From positions 34,044,873 through 34,108,872 of the forward strand of contig OW804102.1 in assembly GCA_942159475.1 (NCBI GenBank): DNA of 64,000 nucleotides, read 5' to 3'. The notes beneath the pieces are model-generated. The model saw only the letters and a list, made by a program, of their open reading frames with translations, made no database searches and had not been told where the DNA came from. The stretch comes from Sthenelais limicola. Its lineage: Eukaryota > Annelida > Polychaeta > Phyllodocida > Sigalionidae. Both the position numbers and the translations under genes were made by a program. Of this stretch, positions 22,801-35,182 are shown piece by piece (position 1 is the first letter of the stretch; the number at the start of each line of letters is the position of its first letter).

Positions 22801-23890
22801 TTAATAAAATCTCTCATAATGATGCGACTATTTGTAACTGCATGGCCTTGTCTCCTCAAGGGATGGATGGATACATATTGAATATTTTACTCGCATGTTT
22901 GTAATGCTCCTAATGCCAATTCCTTTTTCGGCTTTTAAGGATGTCTTTTCCCACGTTCTAAAACATGTTAAATCCATGGGAACCCATTGTAACCCGACTG
23001 GAAGTTATGTATTTTTATGGGATTTCAATGCTTGATATTTTGATGACAGCTTTATCATGAATGATTTTAACAATATCACTGTGAAAAGGGACTTTGCAAA
23101 TACTTGTTGAGGATATCTGAACCGGTCACTGGTTCTTCTTTGCTTAAAGAGTAGAACACTATACATAGAGTATAACATAGTTTGAACATACTGACGGGCA
23201 GAACTCCAGATCGCTTATTGGTTGCTCAGATTTTCATAAGAATTCTACTCGGGCTACATAACTTATTATGCATTAAATATAGTATATGCCTAAAAATGCT
23301 ATACCTCAATTTAATTGTGGGTATAAATGTTTACTCCACGTTGGTGTATGTACCACATGCTATTTGTATGGGCGGGAGTAGTGGGGTAATTTGCACCAGT
23401 TCAACGCGTGTGGTATGATATTGCTATTCCCTCTTCCTCCCCCCAGTGCACAGCTATATACTTATACATAGTAACGTGGGAATAATGTTTGTTAGAAAAA
23501 AAGAAACATATCTGACAGTGCAATAGTGTCCCTCGTACCACATTCTCATTAGGTTCTATCTATATCTTATATTATTGCATTTAATTTGTTTCACATACCA
23601 CAACATCATTTGTTCCATATTCCACATGTCTACCAAAGGACAGCAGAAATAGATATTGCTACTTCTGAACCGGTGTCCCTACACAAATGTTCTCCAAAGT
23701 CAACTACATTCCTTTGAGCGCCAGATTCTTGTAATTAATCGCGTTTATGCAAGCCTAGGAGCTGGGCGGCTTCCAGACAATAGTCCAACTGCCAGAAAAT
23801 ATGGGGAAGGCCGTCTTGGTTTCACTTTCGGTTTTGATTCTCTTATTACCCAAGTCACATCCATAGACGCCACTCCTAGCCCGGACTTAA
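19820..23890. other. Non-coding stretch
   Basis: About 4 kb without a credible gene. The block 21060-21310 contains two CACTTCAATCAG repeats and a CCCTGCC...GGGCAGGG inverted repeat (about 21263-21298) and is less AT-rich; it may be regulatory. TTAA at 23887-23890 is the left target site of the next element. Small open frames here lack support. Confidence 0.3.
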
Positions 23891-24999
23891 AGGCAAACGC
23901 TACTATTCACTGCCACGCCCCCCTTTTCCATATACCAAATATACGGGCATTTTACGCACTATGCCTTTAGCATTGCAGTCTATGGAGAAACGGCGCATTT
24001 TTTCACGTTTTATAGCATAAAATAAACCATTAATGGCTACTCCTACTGTTCCAAAATTTTCTACACATATAGTTTAGGTTATATACTACAGATAAAAAGG
24101 GAAAAAAATACATGTCATCGCGTTTAAAAAAAAGTTGTAGCTGTCTGAAATAGACATGTTTGGGAAATACTGCTAGCTGTGGGTACTCTCAGTTGTACCC
24201 ATTTACTATGCAAGTCTATTGGGGAATGCTGCATTTTTCTTTCATGGTTTTGGGAATAAAACAAAAACGGAAACTCCTATTGTCCCAAGATTTTCTACAC
24301 ATATAGTGCAGGTAATATTCTAAATATATAAAGGAAAAAAAATGTATGTCATCACGTTTAAAAAATAATTGTAGCTGTCTGAAATAGACATGTTTAGGAA
24401 ATATAGAACACTTTGAAAGCAGCAGATTTTTGAGTTGTTAGCCATGTTTCAACGCTCTGTAATTCAGAAACGAGCACGGCGACCCATTATTTTTTTTCCA
24501 GTTTTAAGAACAAACATACTTCAAAAATCATGTACTAAAGTATCAGAAAAATGACATTTAATTTTGATGGGGAGAAAAAAAAATTGTTTTTATAAAAAAA
24601 AAGTAAAAAATAGTGCGTTTTTTCGAGTTTTTAATTTAAAATTTGCATCAGGTATTTGTTGTTTTCAGAATAGAAATAACAATTCACTTTATGAAAAAGA
24701 GGCATAGAATTATTGGCCAAATAATACTCTCTCCAAAACTGTTAACTATACTTAAATTGAGTGAATATAAATAGCAAATATGAACTATCAAGTCGAGGTA
24801 CTGCAAAATGAGTCCCCCTTTTGGTCCTCATTGGTTATTTTGATATACCAAATTTTGAAGCACTGTAATTCAAAAATGAGCACGGTGACCCATTGATTTT
24901 TTTCCATCTTTATGACCAGAAACACTTCAAGAATCAAATACCAAAGTTTCAGAAAAATGACATTTATTTTCATTTTCCACTAGATAGTAGCGTTTGCCT
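23891..24999. mobile_element. TTAA-flanked non-autonomous DNA transposon (~1.1 kb)
   Basis: The ends are a perfect 16-bp inverted repeat (AGGCAAACGCTACTAT at the left and its complement at the right). They are bounded by TTAA at 23887-23890 and 25000-25003, so a TTAA target duplication is visible. TTAA insertion is the hallmark of piggyBac-type elements, but the AGGC terminus is not a classic piggyBac end, so the superfamily is uncertain. The interior carries two sets of imperfect duplications: about 24037-24160 versus 24268-24400, and about 24455-24560 versus 24855-24965 (including GAGCACGGYGACCCATT). No transposase is encoded. Confidence 0.85.
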
Positions 25000-25003
25000 T
25001 TAA

Positions 25004-25837
25004 AGGTCACAAGGGAGCTATATAGTCGCAAGGGAGCTAAATAATAAATTATATAGGTTTAATACCTTTGATGGAAGAGAATACTAAATTATATATCATC
25101 TTAAGCCATATCCAAGCAAATTCCTTGATATTAGTTTCTAGTGAATGCATCTTTAAACATTTCCAAGATTGTTCGGTGGTAAATGATATTAACTTCTGTT
25201 TTGTCTTCATTGATAATTGGTTCATTAATATTATTGTTACATTCTAGGGAAAGTTCCTGGTGTACTTTTAATAACAGAACACCAACACAAAGACCTGAAT
25301 TGAAGAAACGAACATCATTTTGCAGCATATTTAGCTCGCATTAATGTAATTAAATAATATGCATGACAATGAGGTTGGGGAACTATTTCTTGCTGGTCCA
25401 TCAAAGAGATTCATTCTCTGAGATTAGGATCAATTTCCTTATGAATCAGTTTGCTTTTGGGGAAGGCAAATATTGACAATTAGTCTTTGGATGGAGTCCA
25501 TTCAAAGCTTGATAAATGGCGATAAGTGTCTTTATTTGCTTATAAGGGCAAATTCCTTTAGATAATCCTCCACTGATTCATAGCGCAGATATGTGTAGAT
25601 TAAGGGAAATGAATATTAGAGGGCCCTGGTAATGAAAAAAGTCCTGGAAGTGATATTGCCTGATTGTTTCTTGAAGTTTGCCCATTGCACCAGTCAACGC
25701 GGTCATCCAGTACAAGATACTCTCTTCAACTGTTACGATCAAAATAATTCTTTCGTAATTGGCTCATTGTTTGATACATATATAATATTATGCTGCTATT
25801 ATGTGTTAAATGTTAAAGAATTCAATGTCAAATCGGT
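25004..25837. other. Non-coding stretch with a possible conserved element
   Basis: 25360-25660 is rich in homeodomain-like words (GAGATTAGGATCAA, GATAATCCTCC, GTGTAGATTAAGG) and could be a conserved intronic enhancer of the adjacent adhesion gene. Impression from sequence only. No gene found. Confidence 0.25.
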
Positions 25838-26056
25838 GGGACAAAAACGAGCGTCTCTGAGCGACAATACGTGAAACGGCCGAAGTAAAGCATTTCATCA
25901 GGGCACCAAAATATAATTGTGGACATTTATGAAGCTCTGCAGCCAGGACAAGATGGTGGCATCCTCCAAAATTTGTTCAAATTAATGTCAGGTCGGTAGA
26001 GAAAGAACGGAACAGAAAATAGAAAACCTTTAATTTTTGACCGATGTTTACAGAGA
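25838..26056 (+). repeat. Old dispersed repeat R4, copy 3
   Basis: Shares CTGAGCGACAATACGTGAAA, the GCATCCTCCAAAATTTGTTC region, AGAAAGAACGGAACAGAAAA and TTTTTGACCGATGTTTA with the other R4 copies, in the same order. Diverged. Confidence 0.5.
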
Positions 26057-28052
26057 ATGCAGGTTTAATTCCGATATGGAAAGTACAGACAGGAGACCAC
26101 ACGTTATCATATAGTTACGTTGAGTTGCCTGAAGGATCATTATCAGTATACTATGAAGGTAAGTTATAGTAATATGAGAAATCTTATATTTTCTCAAGTT
26201 ATGTTGCTTGGAAAAGTCTTAGGTTTCTTTGAATAAAGCCCAAGGCTAATATCTTGGGTTTCCCTTCAATGTATTAGAAATTGAGATACGCCCACCAATT
26301 CATACTTTTCTGGAGGGGTTTCAACCTAAATTCGCAGTAAATTGAGACTTTACACTGTACGTATAAAAAGCAGAAGGCTCTTGTAATATAATTACCTCCT
26401 TTTTCAGCTGTCAGCTGTGAAGATGACGTTGTGACAGTGAGCCATTGTTGAGGGCACCCCATAGTGACAGCATGCTAAATCTCATTTAGTACCAGATGTA
26501 TGTCAGGCAATGCGCTAATCCCATTAACTTTGGATCAGGAAGCCCGTGTCTGTCACTCATTGAGGGGCAACTGTCAACACAAATATGAATGTTGTATGTT
26601 CAACTGTCAACATCGCTTTTGTTTAGAGTTTAGACATACACAGTGCTGGTAAAATGTTGTTTTTACATGTATACAACTTGAGCTTCATCCATATTCAAAT
26701 ATAATGTTCACAGGAAAACCTAAGGATATAAATATTGTGCACACATGATTCAAATTAAGACATCGTTTGAATTCATATACCTTAGATAGTGTGTGGACTA
26801 CCGACGTATTAATAGCCTATACATTTAATTTGAAAACTGGAGGTGTGCGATCCAATGGCTTACACCATAGTCTTAAGACCTCTTGTCTGCATATTAACTC
26901 GTCATATTCAATATAGAACCACTTAGAATGTGTCGAGGTGTCAGGTATGAAACGTACATGTATGCATAATTCCACATGTAACTCCTGATGTAAACTTATA
27001 CGTAAGGAATACCAGATAGAAGCAGTCTGGTATCAAGGACAATCGCCCCTGGTATCAAGAACAATCACCCCTAATTATTGCAAGAATTGGCATCTCAGGC
27101 ACGTATGACAGAGGCTCGGGATAACTTGGGAGTGGATTGAGGGGCCGGGAGACTCCCATTTTATCCATATAAACAACATTTAAACCTGTTTTAAGTCCGC
27201 TGATGAGGAAGACGCAGCTGCGACGCCATTAATTAGCTTATTACATGGAAATGCACCAGAGGGAGCTGAAGAGGCAATATGGAAACCACCATGGATGAGA
27301 ATTGAAATCTGCTCTGTTAATCAGAGACGTGGTAGTGTAATTAGCTGTCATTCATGTATGTCAACTTTTGGTATGTGAGCTACAAGTGTGCTATGCATGT
27401 CTGGGAGAACTGCCTGGCACATATGCCATATACTGATTTCAATTGAAATAAGAATTGGAATATATATATACTTGTATGTTAGCTGTTTAGAAGCATATTA
27501 AAGCCACCAGTCTAATTAGACTAATCTGTATGCCATTTACATTAGGAGCCATATTTAGATGTGTTTTCAGCACTTAAGCATTACATAACATGGCTGCATT
27601 TCTCATCCAGAATCAACTCAATCAGATGCTCAGATTGAGCCGTAAATAATCATCTACAATGTATGCAGATCCCAAGACATGATGTCATCAATTTGGAGAA
27701 TAAAAAGGGCAACATCTACATGTATACCTAGGACTAGGATGATGTCGAAAACAACCAAGCCTTTTATTATAACTTCTATCTAGATAAAGGAACTCTAAAC
27801 TAAAACACAATGATAAACGAGATGGGGCCTGCCTCACTCCCCACTACCCCCCCCCCCCCTCCACACTGGAATCTGCTACTACCAAACACACATTAGTCCC
27901 ATTTCAGGAGCTGAATCTGTATAAATAGAGATGTACATTTGGTTGTTGACGTATTGCTGATAGGGAGGGACAGGTAATAGGTGGTGGCTGTGTTATCTTA
28001 TTCTATTGCTGCCCTCTCTTATCTCTCCTTATCTGATAGATGCATCAATGAG
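26057..28052. other. Non-coding stretch with a possible conserved element
   Basis: 27180-27360 contains CGACGCCATTAATTAGCTTA, TTACATGGAAATGCACC and GTAATTAGCTGTCATTCATG, an arrangement of homeodomain/POU-like words typical of conserved enhancers. A C-run lies near 27847-27859. No gene seen. Confidence 0.25.
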
Positions 28053-28067
28053 AGCGCCCTCGTGTGT
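28053..28067. promoter_or_regulatory. CTCF-like motif
   Basis: AGCGCCCTCGTGTG matches the reverse of a CTCF core (CACGAGGGCGC). It borders a homeodomain-word-rich stretch (28080-28260). Confidence 0.35.
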
Positions 28068-29761
28068 CAATCTCAGACACTAACTGTGAGTCACTCGGAG
28101 ATAGGAGACATCTCGCTCGGCGAAGCGCAATGAATTGATGGGTTTGGACGAATTTATTCCAATATCAAGCAGAAATTTCATTTGTTTTCACTTGAAATCA
28201 AGAGATCTGATCGAATTGGGAATTAAGATAAGTTAGCTTGTAATTCATGCCAATTTGGGCTGTCCCTAGTACATGGTTCCACGTTACTAGTTGATTTTGT
28301 GTAGATTCGTTAGACTTTTGATAGATTTATGCATGGTATAGTGGAAGAATAAGTAGTTTCACCATATAAGTGAGGGTGGCCACGCATAATGTGTATATAT
28401 ACAACAAAAATACAAGAACATGCCCTCGAATAACAGAAATATAGTCGGATTCTATGTCTTTGTATTTAGATGAATAAACAACTGACATAACAAAGTTTGC
28501 AAATGCTAAGATCTTTACTAAAAACGAAACGGAAACAAGTAATCAAATCTATGGGGATCAGTCAACTTGCAAAGTAAATCCAGTCGGCAAGTATTACTCA
28601 TATCGTTTGCCGTAGATGGTTTTTCTCTGTGTTCACCGTTGCCTGCAAGTCTGATCTTGGATTTAAGCACTTGTGGTACGAGGTGTTGTATTTGTATTAT
28701 GTTGAATCAGATAGACATCAAAGTGAACCAATGTAATTAGAATCGCACATCGCAAAGGGAATCCAGGTCCTTTAAAAAGGAAGGCAAAAACTTGAATTAA
28801 AACTTAATTAATGAAGTTTGTTCTATTGGTTAGTATTTTATTGTATTTCCCTTCTTGGGAGTATTAATTAATAACATGATTGATAATCCAAAGTGAAATA
28901 CCATAATAGACTAGCCAAGAAAACAAACCTGATTAATTCTTCATTCAAGTGCTGATACATGTGTAGTTCCAGTGAAAATGTTCACTCTCTCTATACTACT
29001 TACATGTTTACCGTACTTTATTAAGTGCAAAGTTTTCAATGAATAAGAGACAATATTCGAATATTGGGAATGCCAGGTCCCTTATATATAGCCTACTATT
29101 TACAAGTTGGGAGGGGGTGGGGCTTGATAATAAGTAATTCAAATATATGAGAATCCTATACCCGAAATATATAAATTACTGACATGATTCTGGGCCGCTG
29201 GAATGCAATAATTGAGAAATTTTCTTCAATAAATTAATGGAATCAAAATTTCAAACATGGGGTAGTGTGAGATTACTGGCCTTGCACTCCCCCCACCCAC
29301 ACACCCACCCCTCCGCCTACCCACTCAACTTCAACCCACCCATGGAGGGGAGGACCTTTTGTCCAATCATCCGCATGAGCTGAGGGGATGAGGGCAAAGT
29401 GATCAAGGGCACTTCAGACAGCTACACTCCATTCTTCCCCCGCTTCTACAAACAGATTAAATCTTTAAAATAGTGGAAAAACTTGATAAAAACCAGCGGA
29501 ATTAAGGAGTACAAATTGTGATCTGGGGAGAAGTGCCTAGTCAGAGGATCGTGAGTCATGCTGAAGATCAACAAATGAGACACTTGAGCTAGAGTTTTAT
29601 GCACATTATTTGAACTTGTGGAATGCCTCTGGCTTAAATCGTTATTCTCTAAAGCCCGACCACTGCTGTTCGCTTGTATGAGCGATGTACGGCAGACGCC
29701 ACAATGGTAAATTCGGCCGGCCGTGCCACTAGACAAGAACCTTTAGACCTCCATCAAGTCT
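28068..29761. other. Non-coding stretch
   Basis: C/A-rich low-complexity sequence at about 29288-29342. The minus-strand frame at 29446-29736 has a CxxC-like pair but no domain I recognise. No gene called. Confidence 0.3.
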
Positions 29762-29862
29762 AAAGGCCCTAACCACAAAGCGATTTTGCGCCGCAGAGGA
29801 CCATTTTCTACTATATTCCATGAGAGTTAGACGAGAATCGGCTTAGTGGACAAGGGCCTTTA
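29762..29862. mobile_element. MITE family 3, copy 2
   Basis: AAAGGCCCTAACCAC at the left and AGTGGACAAGGGCCTTT at the right. The interior AGCGATTTTGCGCCGCAGAG, then GACCATTTTCTACTATATTC, matches the copy at 9531. TA borders both ends. The left arm has a short deletion. Confidence 0.8.
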
Positions 29863-30384
29863 CAGACATATATAAAAACAATTGTCCTGGGTTTTACTAA
29901 TTTCCCTAGATTTTCTAAGATCTTCAGATATTATTTTTGCTGGTTCATTCTTAATATAAGTTAGCGTAAACAAGTGCACATCCATTTGTATATTGATTTA
30001 CACAACCATTACGTAACAACGATTAACCACATAATTAATATTACAAAAAATGGTTACCATAAACTACTACCTATAAAATTACATTATTGCTAGATTCAAA
30101 TTTGCTAATGAGGGGATCCCATAGTACAGTATCAACCAATCACTGATCGCCATGACAGATCAATGATCTATATGTACATGCATGAAAAATGGACCATTCA
30201 GTCTGAAATCAGGATCTAACAACTCAGGCTCAATCATTTATTTTTACAATATCCAGTCCACAATCTACAATATTCAAACTATCATTCATGTCAATAACAC
30301 AATCCTTTAAGAGCTAGGAAATCTGTACTTGACCGTAACGATTCTCCTCCATCCCTTTCCGCTTCATGCCAATCACCGTTTTTC
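29863..30384. other. Non-coding stretch
   Basis: AT-rich. No gene or repeat recognised up to the splice-site-like sequence that follows. Confidence 0.3.
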
Positions 30385-30394
30385 ACTCACCTGC
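30385..30394 (-). promoter_or_regulatory. Candidate recursive splice site (ratchet point)
   Basis: On the minus strand the sequence is TTACTTTTTATTGCAG immediately followed by GTGAGT. A good pyrimidine tract with AG acceptor is thus fused directly to a near-ideal donor, with the junction between 30391 and 30390. This zero-length-exon arrangement is the signature of recursive splicing in long introns. It is on the same strand as the Ig-like exon at 1-111, about 30 kb downstream in transcript direction. Chance occurrence is possible, and it could instead be one end of a small exon. Confidence 0.4.
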
Positions 30395-30711
30395 AATAAA
30401 AAGTAATACAATTATAAATTAAATGCCTTTTTCTCATCAATTAAAATCTGTAAATTTCTTGCAATGTGATTGTAAAGCCCCAGGGCCCTTTCTCCTCCCT
30501 CTCGGATACAGTGATAACCCTGGAAATTCTCATCAAGACAATTTCAATGCTGCAGGTTTAATCAAGGTTTGGGCGTGTCCTGAATCGGCTATTGATATTG
30601 ACACAGAGATGAAGGAAGAGCGTATGATATTGATTTAATACATAGGTCATTATTTTTTGTCAGCTTTATGAATTTTCGTCAATGAAAAAATGATAAGCAA
30701 GTGTTCTGGAG
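30395..30711. other. Non-coding stretch
   Basis: A plus-strand open frame at 30423-30638 lies in less AT-rich sequence, but no domain is recognised. Possible conserved non-coding flank of the ratchet site. Confidence 0.25.
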
Positions 30712-31025
30712 TGAGATTGGTTGCTTTACGCCCTTATCAACACATTTAATATGGTTATATCAAAATTAAGGGCGGGAGAGCTGGGAGGGAGGCAGTTTAT
30801 GTTCATACTTGACATTGTCACCTGGGGCAAGTGAAAAGCCCTATTGCTGGGACTTGAGCTACCCAGTATAAATAAAAGCTTTAAAAAAAAATACCCAGGA
30901 AATAGAGATAGAGAAGAAGGGAGAGACAGACAGAGAAGAGACCGGAAAGCACTTTATGGTCATACCCAGGAAATAGAGATAGAGAAGAAGGGAGAGAGAA
31001 AAAAAGAGAAAGAAAGGCACTTTAG
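30712..31025 (+). repeat. SINE-like repeat (TTGGTTGCTTTACGCCC family), copy 3, with internal duplication and insertion
   Basis: Begins AGATTGGTTGCTTTACGCCC and runs through GGGCGGGAGAGCTGGGAGGG and AGGCAGTTTATGTTCATAC. The unit ACCCAGGAAATAGAGATAGA to AAAGCACTTTA is present twice in tandem (about 30891-30955 and 30964-31024). The uninterrupted order in the copy at 53221 shows that the first unit is split by an ~80-bp insertion. Confidence 0.75.
30810..30888 (+). mobile_element. Short retroposon inserted into the SINE-like repeat
   Basis: Relative to the copies at 12172 and 53221, sequence from TTGACATTGTCACCTGGGGC through AGTATAAATAAAAGCTTT and an A-run is extra. It is bracketed by ATAC on both sides (a short target duplication) and ends in an AATAAA-like signal plus oligo(A). 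It is therefore a retroposed, probably 5'-truncated tail fragment. Confidence 0.55.
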
Positions 31026-31860
31026 GGGCAAGTTTCTACACAGACATGATGTAAAAAAGATGGCGTTCAATGGAGTAACTGGCTCGCCAGAAATTTATCA
31101 AGATCAGCAATACAGAATGTTTTAATATATATATATATATTGTATTTTTATTCTGGTCCATTCATTAAATCAATTACATCATCCAGAAAATAGGAAGGTG
31201 ACCTCTGCCTTAGCAGGTCTACCAGGTTCTTCCTAAATAGCTCTATTACAATTTTACTTCATTTATAAGAACAACATAGCGATGTGAACATTATTATGTC
31301 TGGACCATTGCCAAAATACATACATATCAACAATTATTATAAAAACCCAAAAACCCCCTACCCCGGCTCGTTAATAGTTATGTTTCATAGCCTTCTTTAG
31401 AAGCAATAAACCGTGTCCTTCATTGTCCTTTCCATGATTGTCATTGTTCTTACTATCATTGATAGTATTGTTCATTTTTTCTACTGTCTCTAGTTAAGTA
31501 ATATCACTATATAGAGCCAATCCCTAAACCCAAATACTTAATTTCTAAGACATAATAATAAGAGTACATGCAACGATCATAATATGTATGGCATACTAAA
31601 TTGTTACGTTGGTATAGTTACCGTTATATCGGTCTTCAAAATCTAAGGACTTGTTTGCCTTATTTGCGGGTTATTCTCCACAATCCCGATTTCTCTTAAT
31701 TCACAAAGTCAAACATCATTACATATTAATAGTCAAAAAGTTCACACTTTCCCCGTCTATATAGACTTAACAATCTCGAAAAGTTTCGTGCTATATCATA
31801 AAAGACATCGTAACCAATTCTTATTAAATATAGTCCTTTTGTATCTCAAGTTATAGCTAA

Positions 31861-34771
31861 TCATTCTCGCTCATCTGCTAGAAAAATATCAAAATCATCC
31901 AGATATGTCGACCGAAGGTAATGTCTAAATTGCATTCTTGTCTTTGTCATTTGGACATCATTGGATAAGTTATTCCATAATTCTGTCATTCTATAGACAT
32001 ATGATTTCTTAAAAATTTCGTTCTTTGGTCGCGGCACAACCAATTTCTTTCCCTTTGCCAATCCTCTCAAATTTATTTTCCTGTTATCTACATTTAATTC
32101 ATCTCTCGTACGCAAGAATGCGATATCTAGGAGATGGCTATTTCTTCTAGTTTCCAAAGTCGGAATATTCAATTCTTGGTGTACTTCCTTTGTACTTGTC
32201 AATTTTGGTAATTTTAATATTATTTTAAGGGCTGAATTTTGAGTTGTTTGTATCTTTTTTAACGTGGTCTGAGCCGCTGACCCATAGAACAAATCCCCGT
32301 AATCAATCACTGGGAGTATCATTGTTTTAAACAACAATAAAAGTGTGCTTCTGTCACATATATTATAAAGCTTGGACATAGAATAAATCTTTGCCCTAAC
32401 ACTAAACAATTTCTTTCTAAGGAAAACATTATAATTCAGCCGATTATCCAGCTCTATTCCCAAATATTTATATTCCGGAACATTTTCCAGCGTCTGCTCC
32501 GAAATTCTGTAATTCACAACATTGTTTGGGTCATTTTTTGATCGAATGGTTAACGTTTTGCACTTATTAATATTTAGCGAGATTTTATTTACCGAACACC
32601 ACCAAACAATTTTGTCTAGATCATCTTGCAGTTTCAAATTTACCGGTTCTCCTAATTCTCTCTCCATGAACAAAACAGTATCGTCAGCAAAAAGCTGCAC
32701 GTTACATTGCTTCACAACCTCTTGTAAATCGTTTATATACACTATGAACATAAGCGGCCCTAAACTTGTTCCTTGCGGAACCCCGCATGTCACTGGCTTC
32801 AGGGAGGAGAGTTCTCCATTTAAAACTACCCTTTGCGTCCTCCCGCTTAAATAATCTCTAAACCATAATAATTCCTTATCTCTTACTCCAAAGCTCCTCA
32901 ATTTTGATAATAAAATTTCGTGATCCACCGTGTCGAAAGCTTTTTTAAAGTCTAAAAATTTAAATCCATTGCTCTCTTTTCATTTAAATTTTCATATACT
33001 TTTCTTAGCAGTCTATCTAAAGCGTTATTAATCGATCTACCCCCCCTGAAGCCGTATTGCTGATCACAAAGAAGTTCATGCCCCTCTAAATATTGGGCCA
33101 GTTGTTTTTGTATACATATTTCAAGTAATTTAGCCGGTAATTTGATGCACGAAATAGGCCTGTAGTTGCCAGGCATACATTTTTCCCCATCTTTGTACAA
33201 AGGCGTTACATTTGCCTGCTTAAAATCTAAAGGTATCTCGGCATAATCTACTGTCATATTAAATAAATAAGCAAGTTGCTTCTTAAGTGCTAATAAACAT
33301 TGTTTAAGGATCTTTGTGGGCATTAGTTTGATCCCCGAGGCCTTGTAATTACCAATTTTATTTAAAGCCAGTTCTACATCAAGTTCGCTAATCCTTTTAA
33401 ATTGAAACTGTATACCTGGTTCAGTTCCACGATGAATTCTTTCCCTTTCTAATTCAATGCTATGGTTGCTCTTAATCTTTTGAGCAAGCTCCGGCCCTAT
33501 TTCCACAAAAAATTCATTTAATACCCCTGCTGCCTCTTTACCCTTGGCGCTCTCTCCATTTTTTGAGGTTATAGTAACTTCATCTGCACTATTATTCTTT
33601 GTTTTATCTGTAATTAAAGGTTTCAACAGGTTCCAGAACTTATGCGGTTCTCCTTTCTTTTCTCTTATCTGATCGCGAAGATATATATCCTTAGCCTTCC
33701 TTATACTCGTAGTTACCTTGCCTCTCAGTGATCGCGCCTTTGCCCAATCCTCTTTTGTGTTTGTTAATTTTGCAATCTTAAATGCCTTGTCTCTAGCTTT
33801 GGTTGCCTCAATGATATTTACATCATACCACTCAGGGGTGACTCTAACTCTATTAAACTTTTTTACGGGGCACATCCTATCGACATATTTTTCTATCCTT
33901 GAAATGATCATATCCCATGCTGTATTTACGTTCGTGGTCTCATAAAGCCCACTCCAATCTAAATCAGTCAAAATATCTTTTAATATTCTAATATCTAAAT
34001 TTTTAGTATTTCTAGCTTCAAAAGATTCAACTTTATAATTTGTTCTCTCTTTCTTAATTTGTACAAATATTGGCAGATGGTCACTCAAGTTAATTTCTAT
34101 CGTGCCATTTACACTGACCCACTTCCCATTTGTGTAGATATGATCAATTGTAGAGATTGACGTCTGACTGACCCGGGTGTGGGTCTTGATTAATTGCTGA
34201 AGATTATGTTTACCTAATAAGGCTCTAAATCTATCTGCATTTGCTGTCGTGCCTTCTTCTATAATTTTATCATCATAATTTATGTCCCCCATTATGAATA
34301 TTTCCTTTGTGGTATCAAGTTTACATAGAGTCTCATCAATGTGCTCAATAGCCTGAGCCAACCCCCCCCCTGAGGTGGCCTATAAACATTTAAGCATACC
34401 TTATCCTTAACACACTTTTTCGACAGACCAAAAATCTGTATTTCGATGTGTTCATTCGACACCTCGTATTCTTTGAACGATTCATCTATGTCCAAAGATT
34501 TGTGTACATATGAAATGAGTCCTCCTCCTCTTCTTTTACTTTTCCTGTCTTTCCTAATAATATTGTAATCTTGAATGGATAATTTATCATTCCTAACATT
34601 TTTTGATAACCAAGATTCCTGAAACGCTAGAACATGAGGCGCAGCCTCTAGAATAAATTGGCTGACTTGCTCAAACTTCGGTAAGATGCTCCGAATATTC
34701 CAGGACGCTAATTTAAGGCCCTTCAATTTTTTGAAAGCCTCCGTATTTATGCTTACACTTTTCTTATCCAT
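31861..34771 (-). pseudogene. Endonuclease-reverse transcriptase of copy A, disrupted by two frameshifts
   Basis: Three open segments in transcript order: 34771-34292, 34361-32952 and 32928-31861. The first starts at an ATG equivalent to that of copy B and has the APE-type endonuclease start (SWNIRS, N25; FQESWL, E52). The second has GDINYD, SDHLP, the NYRPISC region and QYGFRGG. The third has GVPQGTSLGPLMFIVYINDL and the catalytic FADD. Break 1 is at the C9 run (34362-34370), where copy B has C6, so homopolymer slippage is likely. Break 2, near 32945-32955, looks like loss of one base in RT motif A. The total length otherwise matches an intact protein of about 960 residues. Probably dead in its present form, unless a break is an assembly error. 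CR1/Jockey-like by motif style. Confidence 0.9.
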
Positions 34772-35104
34772 TGTCCTTAAAGGTCACATATTCTTCATTC
34801 AAAGAGGAGGATCCCTCACACATATGAAACATTACACAATAACAGTACATGGGTTTCGTCCCTAAACAACTTGGGATCACCCTGTTCACAAACAGTTTCA
34901 AACAATTAATTCTTAACACGAACATTTCCAGTATTATCACTACTGGGCTACCACTTTTGGGGTAGATCCTTGAAGGGAACTTCTATTTTACATTCTCTTT
35001 TGAGAGATATACATTCAAATTATTCACTAAACATTTGTTCGTACGTACTAGAGTCATACATATTCTCTTTAATTTGATATTTCATAATCTGATAATTATG
35101 CAAG

Positions 35105-35182
35105 AGGGGGAAGTTGGTCCATGTGAGACCATCAATCGATTTTAGGTTCGAGCGAGCACTAATATCGACCATGATCACATAG
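35105..35182 (-). repeat. Spacer hairpin 2 of copy A
   Basis: Given in plus-strand sense: CCATGTGAGACC (35119) and ACCATGATCACAT (35168) can pair through ATGTGA/TCACAT around a loop with AGGTTCGAGCGAGCAC. The same loop motif recurs at 35627 and in copy B at 42767 and 43183. Non-coding, between the SGNH and RT ORFs. Confidence 0.55.
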
